Assembly (NCBI GenBank): GCA_002898295.1
Contig: BEHX01000011.1
Location: forward strand, 1 to 64,000
Length of the DNA: 64,000 nt
Direction of reading: 5' to 3'
Origin: a bacterium HR21
GTDB lineage: Bacteria; Bacteroidota; Ignavibacteria; Kapaibacteriales; HRBIN21
This document shows, one piece after another, positions 1-7,449 of the stretch. The position numbers were made by a program, and so were the translations under genes. Numbering within the stretch: position 1 is the first letter of the stretch; the number at the start of each line of letters is the position of its first letter. The notes under the pieces were generated by a model. It searched no databases. It was given only the letters and a program-made list of their open reading frames with translations, and was not told the origin of the DNA.

Positions 1-129
1 GTAGTAAACATCCACTTCCTGCAGCTGGGGGTCAGCACTGGCGTGGAAGACAGAGAATCCCGCGCTCTGTGCGTGGCTTTCAGCGCAGGTGAGGAGCAAC
101 ACCGTGCAGAGGACAAACACTGCCTGCAT
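1..129 (-). CDS. Secreted DUF4397-like protein, 5' end only
   Basis: This reading frame is missing from the ORF track because it leaves the window. Reading the minus strand from the ATG at 129 gives 43 open codons. The first ~20 residues are a signal peptide (MQAVFVLCTVLLLTCAESHA), followed by FSVFHASADPQLQEVDVYY. The 'HASADP...VDVYY' pattern resembles the N-terminus of DUF4397 domains (usually R-V-V-H-A-S-P-D-A-P-A-V-D-V-Y), beta-sandwich domains of secreted bacterial proteins with unknown function. An AT-richer stretch with TAATTTGTTTG on the minus strand (161-171) may be its promoter. The rest of the protein lies outside the window. Confidence 0.6.
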   Translation of the reverse strand, partial: MQAVFVLCTVLLLTCAESHAQSAGFSVFHASADPQLQEVDVYY

Positions 130-224
130 GGCAAGGCTCTGTAGCTGTAGCACGTATGGGCAAACAAATTACGAAGTTCACTGCAGCTTTCGGCTGCCCA
201 GTGACACGCGGGCGGGGGTGGGAG

Positions 225-842
225 TTACGATTCTGCCGGGGGCTGTGGTGGGCGCAGGAGCAGCTCCTTGATCACCTCCAGATTCGGGGAGAGGGATGAG
301 GATTCTGCCTGATAGCGGCGCAGGACTTCATCGGGTCGGACGCTGGGACGCTCCTCTCCCGGTTGAGGAGGTTCCGGCGGTGGTGATGGCAGGGGTTCTT
401 CCACTTCAGTTCGTTGCCGCAAGCGGAGCAGAGCCAGTGCCTGGACGAGCTCGCTACCGAGAATTTCCTGGAGCTTTTCCTGGATGAGCGACCGGGTAAA
501 AGGCTTGCGGATGAAGCCTATTGCGCCTTCCTTGAGGGCGAGTCCGAGGTTTTCCGTGTCCGACATTGCGGTGATCATCAGCACGGGGATATTCCGTGTG
601 GCTTTCAGCCGCTTGAGCAGTTTCAGAGTCTGATGCCCACTCAGTTCGGGCATGATGATGTCCAGGAAGATCACGGCGGGCTTGCGCTCGAGGGCGAGCG
701 CGATGGCTTCGTAACCATCGGCAGCCACGAGGGGCTCAAACCCCATGCTCTCCACGATCCGGGAGAGGATGCGCTGCATCCAGATATCGTCATCCACGAT
801 CAGGACTGGCAGCGCCTGGACAGGAAGCTCACTCTCGCCCAT
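225..842 (-). CDS. Single-domain response regulator with Pro-rich C-terminal tail
   Basis: 205 aa from the ATG at 842. Residues ~12-130 form a CheY-like receiver: the acidic cluster VDDD (17-19), phospho-acceptor Asp61 in IFLDIIMPELSG, the Thr/Ser switch in MITAMS, and Lys113 in FIRKPF. There is no DNA-binding or enzymatic output domain; the last ~70 residues are Pro/Glu-rich and low-complexity. The longer track ORF (from 1109) is only the csrA region read in another frame; starting at 842 gives a 14-nt overlap with csrA. As the last gene of motB-fliW-csrA-RR, it plausibly acts in motility or chemotaxis signalling, but no partner kinase is in the window. Confidence 0.85.
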   Translation of the reverse strand: MGESELPVQALPVLIVDDDIWMQRILSRIVESMGFEPLVAADGYEAIALALERKPAVIFLDIIMPELSGHQTLKLLKRLKATRNIPVLMITAMSDTENLGLALKEGAIGFIRKPFTRSLIQEKLQEILGSELVQALALLRLRQRTEVEEPLPSPPPEPPQPGEERPSVRPDEVLRRYQAESSSLSPNLEVIKELLLRPPQPPAES

Positions 843-1134
843 CGGTTTCCAGAGGTTGGGAGTGTTCGGGGAAGACGGTAGGCAGCACTGTCTGCAGCGG
901 CAGTGGATAGAGCCGTGTTCTGCGGAGCGCTGCCACAAGCGGTGGGAGTTCTGCCGTGGTAGCATTCCGGTTGAGCTGTTCCACCGCCCGGTAGAGCTCC
1001 CGCCGGTAGATGGCAACGCCGCGGGGCGCTTCAATCCCGAGCCGCACCACGCCCCGCTCCACGGAGAGAACACGGATGGTAATGACGCCGTCGATAGCGA
1101 TTTCCTCACCTGCCTTGCGAGAGAGAACGAGCAT
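829..1134 (-). CDS. csrA: Carbon storage / flagellar translational regulator CsrA with C-terminal extension
   Basis: 101 aa. The N-terminus MLVLSRKAGEEIAIDGVITI and the segment VRLGIEAPRGVAIYRRELY are diagnostic of CsrA, an RNA-binding dimer that blocks ribosome binding at GGA motifs. I start at the ATG at 1134, which has GTGAGG 6-8 nt upstream, rather than the GTG at 1146 used by the ORF track. CsrA proteins are usually 60-80 residues; here ~40 extra residues follow the core (PPLVAALRRTRLYPLPLQT...). The gene lies directly after fliW, its protein antagonist, and overlaps the response regulator by 14 nt, so all three are translationally coupled. Expected target: flagellin or other flagellar mRNAs. 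Confidence 0.93.
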   Translation of the reverse strand: MLVLSRKAGEEIAIDGVITIRVLSVERGVVRLGIEAPRGVAIYRRELYRAVEQLNRNATTAELPPLVAALRRTRLYPLPLQTVLPTVFPEHSQPLETDGRE

Positions 1135-1142
1135 GGGAAACC

Positions 1143-1577
1143 TCACAGTGATGCGACATCTGCGGACAGCATCAGCGGATGGGTTGCTGAGTAACGGTCG
1201 CCAGGCAGAATCAGCTGCTGCCCTTGGCGGGAACGGATGTTGAGCACGATTGGAGCTTTGAGGTTGACGGTAATCTGGGTGGCTTGCGCTGCCAAGGTGA
1301 CGACAACCAGCGGGACATACGTCGTCACGTCGGTGTATGCTGCCGGCAGTTCATAGTGCGGCAGCACGTACCAAGGCAGTAAGACGGGCAAGCCAACGGT
1401 AGGGTCTTCAACAGCGATGAGCCATCGCAGTGGCTCCATGTCTGGGGAGCCAACCAGGATGTAGTCTTTGAGTTGCTCAAAGCCGATCAGTCCAGCGGGA
1501 AAGTGGAAGATATCTCGGCGGCTGAGCCGGACGGTGCCCAGACGGGGGATGATGAGTGTCTGCTTCTGCTTCGGCAT
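1143..1577 (-). CDS. fliW: Flagellar assembly factor FliW
   Basis: 144 aa, the normal size. FliW features visible: the early IFHFPAGLIGFEQLKDYIL segment, PLRWLIAVEDPTVGLPVL, and the terminal part with VNLKAPIVLNIRSRQGQQLIL. FliW binds CsrA allosterically and is displaced by flagellin, coupling flagellin secretion to flagellin translation. The ATG at 1577 lies 3 nt after the motB stop, and the csrA start follows within 10 nt, so motB-fliW-csrA-RR form one transcript. Adjacency to csrA strongly supports both calls. Confidence 0.93.
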   Translation of the reverse strand: MPKQKQTLIIPRLGTVRLSRRDIFHFPAGLIGFEQLKDYILVGSPDMEPLRWLIAVEDPTVGLPVLLPWYVLPHYELPAAYTDVTTYVPLVVVTLAAQATQITVNLKAPIVLNIRSRQGQQLILPGDRYSATHPLMLSADVASL

Positions 1578-1580
1578 GGT

Positions 1581-2378
1581 CTACGGTTGCTGTGCGGTGT
1601 TAGACTTCGGAAGAACAACAGGCTGTCCGGGTTTCCAGTAGCCATACGCAGCTCCGTTCCGCTGCTCGATCAGCAGGAGCTCGACGCGGCGGTTTCGGGC
1701 ACGCCCTTCCGGGGTGCTGTTGGAGGCGATGGGACGCTGCGGACCGAAACCGCGGACGACGATGTGTGTCTCCGGAACGCCGTGCTGGATGAGGTAGTAA
1801 GCTACCGCAAGCGCCCGGGCAGTAGAGAGATGCCAGTTGGATTCGTACCGCAGTGTCCGAATGGGGATGCTGTCCGTGTGACCATCGACACTGATGAGAT
1901 AGGGCACGTTTTGGAGGATGTGCGCCAGAGTGTCCAGTACTGGGAGTGCCTGGGGCTGCAGCTCGGCTTTGCCGGATTCGAAGAGGAGTGCTTCGGCGAC
2001 GCGGACGATGGCGCCTTCGGCAGTGCGTTCTACCGTAAGCAAGCCTTGCTCGTGGTATGGTCGGAAGAGGCGCTCGGCAGTTTGAACCCACTCGTCAACG
2101 CTGCCGAAGGCAGAGCGGGGCAGAATCGGCTGCGGGATTCCCTCCTCGCCTGACAGTACGGCGTGTCCCTGCTGCTCTAACGGCATCGGAGCAGTGCCGG
2201 GATTGAAGTACTGCACCAGTGCCTGGGCAACTTCCCGATACTTGCCCAGATCAACCTGGGAGGCAGCGTAGAGAATGACAAACAAGCCCAGAAGGAGCGT
2301 GATGAGGTCGGCGTACGTGATGATGTACCGCTCCGTACTTGCATGCTGCTCCTCTGCTATGGGAGGGCGCCGTCTCAT
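1581..2378 (-). CDS. motB: Flagellar motor stator protein MotB (OmpA-like peptidoglycan anchor)
   Basis: 265 aa. A single N-terminal membrane segment (TYADLITLLLGLFVILYAAS) carries the invariant proton-channel aspartate (Asp24). The C-terminal half is an OmpA-like peptidoglycan-binding domain: ISVDGHTDSIPI, the NWHLSTARA helix and RARNRRVELLL. MotB needs MotA, which is not in the window; the upstream neighbour is instead a secreted VPS10 protein. First gene of motB-fliW-csrA-RR. A weak -7-like TACACTTTGC (about 2408-2417, minus strand) lies between the VPS10 stop and the motB start. Confidence 0.9.
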   Translation of the reverse strand: MRRRPPIAEEQHASTERYIITYADLITLLLGLFVILYAASQVDLGKYREVAQALVQYFNPGTAPMPLEQQGHAVLSGEEGIPQPILPRSAFGSVDEWVQTAERLFRPYHEQGLLTVERTAEGAIVRVAEALLFESGKAELQPQALPVLDTLAHILQNVPYLISVDGHTDSIPIRTLRYESNWHLSTARALAVAYYLIQHGVPETHIVVRGFGPQRPIASNSTPEGRARNRRVELLLIEQRNGAAYGYWKPGQPVVLPKSNTAQQP

Positions 2379-2421
2379 AGCATCGGACTATATCGGCATT
2401 TCGTCGGCAAAGTGTAGGGCG

Positions 2422-5400
2422 CTACGGCAGGTAGAGCAGCGGATGGACTTCGCGGACTGTCCCACCGATGGAGAGGACACACCAGTACGTTCCCGGCGTC
2501 AGAGATGCCAGCCCGATCGTCCATGATTGTCCACAGAGGGAGGCAGCGTTGCCTTCAGCGAATGTCGTGCGGTGTTGTCCGAGCAGGTCATAGAGGGCAA
2601 TGCGGACCGGAGCAGCTGGCAGCTCACCGCAGCGGAACCAGAGATGGAGCTGCTCCCGCACCGGCTGCGGTGCCAGGAACAAGTGCTGTCCGACCAGCGG
2701 CGGTGGTGGAGCAACAGAGACCGGCGAACGGAACCCAGCGATTTTGTAGATGTTGCCTTCAAAATCTGTCACCCAGAAGCTCTTGTCGCTCGGGTCGTAT
2801 TCTATGCCCCGGGCGTTCAGCGAGGTACCACGCTGGGAGGACAGCACAAGGGAATCCCGGAGACTTGTCGGGGTAGGCAGAGAAATCTGAAGGAGGTACG
2901 CGGCGGTGAGCGAGTTGCCGCTGAAGTCGGTGGAGATGTGGTAGAGAGCGTCTTCAGCCTCATCGGCAGTCAAGCCGCGCGGTCCGAGCGGGACCCGGAA
3001 GGGGTTCTCGTAGCGGTCCTCTACCGCTCCTGTCTGCGGGTCGAGCACGTAGAGGAACTGTTGTCCATCGCGCTCGGCAACGAGGAGCTTCCCTCGGTAG
3101 AAGGCAAGCCCTGTCGGGTACCGAGCCGGACTCGGGTATTGTCCGAGGAGACGTCCAGTAGTGTCCAGCACGAGGATGATGCCCGAGGCATTCGAGGCAG
3201 TGCTGTTGAGCTTATGCACGTAGAGGATACTCCGGGCACGGTCCATCGTGAGGTCCGTGTAGAGGCTGTCTCCGCCGGGGATGCGAACTTCTTTCTCCAA
3301 CTGCAGCGTTGTGGCGTTGAGTTTGTAGAGGTAGGGCGTGGAAAAGCTCGTCGTCCAGAGCCCCCCACGGTCGTCGCGGACAATACCGTAGGGGATGTGA
3401 ACAACAGCAGCAGACTGCAGAATTGCCCCGCGCTTCCGTTCCAGCAGCGTAAAGGTCGGGGTGATGCGGACTTGCTGGGGATCCGCCTGTGAACTGACCC
3501 GAATTCGTGCCCACAGCGTAGGACGGTTCGGGGTCGTCCAGCGCAGGGTGGTGGAGGTGACGTTCTCTGCGATGAGCTCCCAACTTTGTCCATCATCGGC
3601 GGAGAACTCCACGCGAACTGGGGCGGTGAAGCCGTGCCAAGCAATGACAACCGGGGCACCAACGACGAAGACTTCTCCTCCTGCCGGTGCCGTAATTGCT
3701 GGCTCTGTGATGAGCTCTGTCGGCAGGGGAACTTCCCACATCGAGCGCCCATGCGTGGCAGCGCGGAGCACCCGACGCTGGAAGTGGATAGCAAGATCGA
3801 CAACTGGCGCCCGAGGAAGCCCAACACCGTAAGGAAGCCAGGTAGCACCACCGTCGAGCGAGGCAAATACGCCAATATCGGTCCCGACGAAGATGTGCTG
3901 TTCATTGAGTGGACTCAGCACGATGGCATTGACTGGGATATCCGGCAAGCCGACGCTGATATCCTGCCACGTACGCCCGGTGTCCGTGCTGCGCCAGACG
4001 TGTCCAGCGCCGAAGCCAGAGAGCGTGACGTAGACCGTTCCCGGATCACTTTCGGAGAGGGCAAAATCCGTCACGAAGCGGTTCGGAAGCCCGTTTTTGC
4101 CAACGTTTTCCCAGGTCTGTCCAGCGTCACTGGTGCGCCAGACCTCGCCCCGTGCTGTGCCGATGTAAATGATATTGGGGTCAGCAGCCGAGACCCCAAT
4201 GGCGGTGATGGAGGCGGTCATCGGTGGGCTGATGGCTTGCCAGAGAGCGCCTCCGTTGTATGTCGCGTAGAGGCGGCGGCGTCCATGGTAGAGGGTCTGC
4301 GAATTCGTGGGGTCCATCACCAACGGTGCGGACCAGTATCCGGGGTCGTTCGGATCAATCCCGGTGGTGATGCGCTGGAAAGACCCTGTTGCCAGATTGC
4401 GCTTCCAGAGGTCCCCATTGGGGAATTCGCCGTAGATGACGTCGGGGTTGTCCGGGTCAACGACGACGAAGAAACCGTCTCCCCCGGCGATGGCGCCCCA
4501 GTTACTGCCGCGATTCCCGAGGGTCCCGTTGTCTTGTGTCCCGCCGTAGTTGACGTTGTCCTTTGACTGATCGATTGCCATGGCGTAGAACTGGGTCACC
4601 GCCAGCCCGTTATTGATCGGCGTCCAGGTAAGCCCGGCGTCCGTACTCCGGTACATACCGCCGTCATTTGCAGCGTATACGATCGAGGGGTTGAGCGGGT
4701 TGAAAGCGGCGGCGTGCTGGTCAACGTGGACGTTCCCGCCGGAGTAGCCGTAGGTGACGTTTGTCCATGTCTGCCCGCCGTTGTCGGTGCGGTAGATGTC
4801 GATGCCGCCGGCCAACACGAGGTTGGGATTGGTTGGGTGAATGACGATGTAGGCATTGTACCAGCCCTGTCCGTTGAAGAAGGTGGATTGTCCCTGGTAG
4901 GACAGCTGCCAGCTCTGACCGCGATTGGTGGATTTGTAAATTGCCCCGGTGCCACCCGAACCACCCTGCTCGACGAGGGCATAGAGGATGTTCGGGTCAG
5001 AGGGAGCCTGCTGGACGCAGACGCGCCCGAGTGGGGAGGGAAGCCCGGTGGAGCGCAGTTCCCACGTCCGCCCTCCGTCGCTGGAGCGGTAGACGCCGCG
5101 TCCGGCAACGCCGATGAAGAACTCGGTGGTGTCCCGGGGATTGAGGCTGATATCGGTCACGCTGCCGACGAAGGTGCGTTCCCAGGTTTGCCCCCCATCG
5201 GAGGAGCGCCAGAAGCCGGCGGCGCTCTTCGTTGCACCGGCAACGATGAGGTTGGAGTTGAGCGGATGGACTTCGATTTTCGAGAATGCCCCCACGTGCG
5301 TCAGCCCGAGAGGAGTCCAGCTTTGACCGCCATCGGTGGATTTGAAGATGCCGGCGCCGAGGTAGGAGTCGATGTTATTGCTCATCTCGCCGGTGGCAGC

Positions 5401-5859
5401 GTAGAGAATATCCGGGTTGTTCGGGTCAATGGCTAAGGCGCCGAAGGAAAGGGAGTTGCCGTCATCGAAGAGCGGAATCCAGCTCTGCCCGCCATCGGTC
5501 GTGCGCCAGATACCGCCCGCAGCGGCGCCGATGTAGACCCACCCGTCCTTGCGGGGATGATGGACCACTGTGCGGATGCGCCCACCGACGGTAAACGGAC
5601 CGATGGGCTGCCACCGGGGTTGAGCAGCCTGGAGAGCGACTTTGCCCATCTTGACCTCGAGTGCGCGAGCGTGCTCCAGTGCCCGCAGGCGAGCACCCTC
5701 CGGGATACGTTCAAAGGGGTAGGCACGCGGGAAACGAAATGCTTCGTCGCGCTGGGCAGGGTCCTCCTTGCCCTGAGGGATACCAGAGGTGTCCTGTCCA
5801 TACCCGAGGCTCGGCAGCAGAAGAACCACCGTCAGACAGAGACGCCACAGACTCCGCAT
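2422..5859 (-). CDS. Secreted VPS10/sortilin-like beta-propeller protein, T9SS cargo
   Basis: 1145 aa. Signal peptide at 1-22 (ends SLGYGQ). Residues ~55-720 contain more than ten BNR/sortilin-type blades with recurring STDGGQSW, SSDGGRTW and RTSDAGQTW motifs between 'P.NP.I.YA' strands, as in VPS10/photosynthesis-system-II-assembly-like propellers. Then a segment (~730-820) with a Ser-rich FSADDGQSWELIA sandwich, an NHL-like second propeller (~830-1050), and a C-terminal ~80 residues ending LTPGTYWCVLSIGG...VHPLLYLP typical of a T9SS type A sorting domain. Start ATG 5859 follows GGAGTG and a clear TAACTTTG promoter motif. Probably cell-surface or secreted; ligand unknown. No link to motility visible beyond position. 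Confidence 0.85.
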   Translation of the reverse strand: MRSLWRLCLTVVLLLPSLGYGQDTSGIPQGKEDPAQRDEAFRFPRAYPFERIPEGARLRALEHARALEVKMGKVALQAAQPRWQPIGPFTVGGRIRTVVHHPRKDGWVYIGAAAGGIWRTTDGGQSWIPLFDDGNSLSFGALAIDPNNPDILYAATGEMSNNIDSYLGAGIFKSTDGGQSWTPLGLTHVGAFSKIEVHPLNSNLIVAGATKSAAGFWRSSDGGQTWERTFVGSVTDISLNPRDTTEFFIGVAGRGVYRSSDGGRTWELRSTGLPSPLGRVCVQQAPSDPNILYALVEQGGSGGTGAIYKSTNRGQSWQLSYQGQSTFFNGQGWYNAYIVIHPTNPNLVLAGGIDIYRTDNGGQTWTNVTYGYSGGNVHVDQHAAAFNPLNPSIVYAANDGGMYRSTDAGLTWTPINNGLAVTQFYAMAIDQSKDNVNYGGTQDNGTLGNRGSNWGAIAGGDGFFVVVDPDNPDVIYGEFPNGDLWKRNLATGSFQRITTGIDPNDPGYWSAPLVMDPTNSQTLYHGRRRLYATYNGGALWQAISPPMTASITAIGVSAADPNIIYIGTARGEVWRTSDAGQTWENVGKNGLPNRFVTDFALSESDPGTVYVTLSGFGAGHVWRSTDTGRTWQDISVGLPDIPVNAIVLSPLNEQHIFVGTDIGVFASLDGGATWLPYGVGLPRAPVVDLAIHFQRRVLRAATHGRSMWEVPLPTELITEPAITAPAGGEVFVVGAPVVIAWHGFTAPVRVEFSADDGQSWELIAENVTSTTLRWTTPNRPTLWARIRVSSQADPQQVRITPTFTLLERKRGAILQSAAVVHIPYGIVRDDRGGLWTTSFSTPYLYKLNATTLQLEKEVRIPGGDSLYTDLTMDRARSILYVHKLNSTASNASGIILVLDTTGRLLGQYPSPARYPTGLAFYRGKLLVAERDGQQFLYVLDPQTGAVEDRYENPFRVPLGPRGLTADEAEDALYHISTDFSGNSLTAAYLLQISLPTPTSLRDSLVLSSQRGTSLNARGIEYDPSDKSFWVTDFEGNIYKIAGFRSPVSVAPPPPLVGQHLFLAPQPVREQLHLWFRCGELPAAPVRIALYDLLGQHRTTFAEGNAASLCGQSWTIGLASLTPGTYWCVLSIGGTVREVHPLLYLP

Positions 5860-5887
5860 GGGACACTCCGCGATGTTGGGCTTGCTA

Positions 5888-5895
5888 CAAAGTTA
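5888..5895 (-). promoter_or_regulatory. -7 promoter element TAACTTTG for the VPS10 gene
   Basis: On the minus strand the bases read TAACTTTGTAG, matching the Bacteroidota-type TAnnTTTG -7 consensus. Its 3' end is 28 nt upstream of the ATG at 5859, giving a short leader with GGAGTG as ribosome-binding site. The -33 element is not obvious. Confidence 0.6.
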
Positions 5896-5915
5896 GTCGG
5901 TGGCAGCAAAAGAGC

Positions 5916-6107
5916 CTACAGCCGGATGAGCCGCTCGTAGATCAGCTTGATGGCAGCGTAGATGAAGGCAGCAAAGAGCAGCACCCCAGCCCACCAGCCG
6001 TACTCCTGCCCGATGACCACGGTTGTAATGGAGAACAGGAAGACGACCACAGCGGTCAACACGAAGATGAGGGTAGCGCGTACCAGTTGTCCGAGTCCGT
6101 CAGGCAT
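5916..6107 (-). CDS. Small two-helix membrane protein, unknown
   Basis: 63 aa from the ATG at 6107 (MPDGLGQLVRA...), which overlaps the hflX stop by 8 nt; the upstream part of the longer track ORF is hflX read out of frame. Two hydrophobic helices (~9-31 and ~36-55) are separated by a short GQEYGWW turn, and the C-terminus is basic (IYERLIRL). Not recognised as a known family. The overlap with hflX indicates co-translation. Function unknown; an inner-membrane location is inferred. Confidence 0.6.
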   Translation of the reverse strand: MPDGLGQLVRATLIFVLTAVVVFLFSITTVVIGQEYGWWAGVLLFAAFIYAAIKLIYERLIRL

Positions 6108-7398
6108 TGAGCATTCCGGCAGGGTAGACATACGACGCGTATTGCCCGCGCAGGCGTTGCCCGATGGCAAGTGGACACCGGAGGCGAACCAACAATCCAT
6201 CGGGGAGTGCTTCCTGCTGGAGGATCTGTCCAGAGGTGCGCAGATGCCGCAGGAGGCGCAGCTCTGTATAGGGCAGCACGAAGGCAAGCTCTTCGCTTTG
6301 CCCTTCGTACACCCTCTGGAGGGTAGCAAGCAGCTTGCGTATGTTGATGCCCCGTTCGGCGGAAATGAACACTGCCTCGGGGTATTCGCTGCGCAGTTCC
6401 CGCAGTACGGGTGAGTCGGCAGGCAGACGATCGATCTTGTTGAAGACCAGCACGGTAGGCTTTGTTGCGATATTGAGGGTGCGTAGTGTTTCCGTCACCA
6501 CCTGCATGTGCTGGCGGAAGCTCGGATGGGAGACGTCCACAACGTGCACGAGCACATCCGCCTCTATAGCCTCTGCCAGTGTGCTATGGAAGGAGGCGAT
6601 CAGCTGGGGGGGCAGCTTCCGCAGGAAGCCCACAGTATCGGAGAGCAGTGCGGGTTGTCCGCCGGGCAAGCGGAAACGGCGCACGGTCGTGTCCAGTGTA
6701 GCAAAAAGCCGGTCCTCAACGAGGACGGAAGCGGCAGTCAGAGCGCGCATCAGGGTGGATTTCCCGGCATTGGTATAGCCGACCAAGGCGAAGCGGGGGA
6801 GCTCCTCGCGCCGGCGGCGGCGTTGTGCTCGCTGGGCTACAATTTCCTCGAGTTTGCGCTGCAAGTGCTGGATGCGCCGTCGGATGAGGCGGCGGTCTGT
6901 CTCCAGCTGTGTCTCGCCGGGTCCTCGGGTACCGATGCCGCCGACTTGCTTTGACAGGTGTGTCCACAGGCGGCTCAGGCGCGGGAGCATATACTGGAGC
7001 TGCGCCAGCTCCACTTGGACTTTCGCCTCCTGTGTGCGGGCGCGTTCGGCGAAGATGTGGAGGATAATCCCCGCACGGTCGAGCACTTTCACGTTCCAGG
7101 CTCGCTCTAGATTCCGAACCTGGGCGGGGGTAAGTCCCTCATCGAAGACCACCAGCGTGATGCCTTTCTGCTCGATGAGCGCGCGCAGCTCCTCGACCTT
7201 TCCCCGCCCGATAAAGGTTGCCACATCCGGTGTTGGGCGCTGCTGCCAGGAGATGGCAAGCACTTCCGCACCGGCACTGCGGACCAGGGTTTCCAGCTCT
7301 TGCAAGTGGTCTTCTAGCTCTTCCCGTGTCGTGTGCTGGTGAAGGAGTCCAACCAACAAGGCACGCTCCGGCACACTGGGATGCTTCACCGTTGGCAC
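6100..7398 (-). CDS. hflX: Ribosome-associated GTPase HflX
   Basis: 432 aa, normal length. The N-terminal HflX domain includes FIGRGKVEEL and VVFDEGLTPAQVRNLE; a linker carries GGIGTRGPGETQLETDRR, the family signature. The G domain (~residues 200-370) has G1 GYTNAGKST, G3 DTVGF and G4 NKIDRL. HflX splits stalled ribosomes after stress. The start is GTG at 7398 (another GTG at 7389 is possible; GGGAAGA lies just upstream of the first). Downstream it overlaps a small membrane gene. A promoter is not evident in the 51-nt gap to glgP, so it is probably read from the glgP promoter. Confidence 0.94.
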   Translation of the reverse strand: MPTVKHPSVPERALLVGLLHQHTTREELEDHLQELETLVRSAGAEVLAISWQQRPTPDVATFIGRGKVEELRALIEQKGITLVVFDEGLTPAQVRNLERAWNVKVLDRAGIILHIFAERARTQEAKVQVELAQLQYMLPRLSRLWTHLSKQVGGIGTRGPGETQLETDRRLIRRRIQHLQRKLEEIVAQRAQRRRRREELPRFALVGYTNAGKSTLMRALTAASVLVEDRLFATLDTTVRRFRLPGGQPALLSDTVGFLRKLPPQLIASFHSTLAEAIEADVLVHVVDVSHPSFRQHMQVVTETLRTLNIATKPTVLVFNKIDRLPADSPVLRELRSEYPEAVFISAERGINIRKLLATLQRVYEGQSEELAFVLPYTELRLLRHLRTSGQILQQEALPDGLLVRLRCPLAIGQRLRGQYASYVYPAGMLNA

Positions 7399-7449
7399 TC
7401 TTCCCGGCTGTGATTCCGCGCAGGTGTGACGAAGGCAGGAGGGCTTCTA

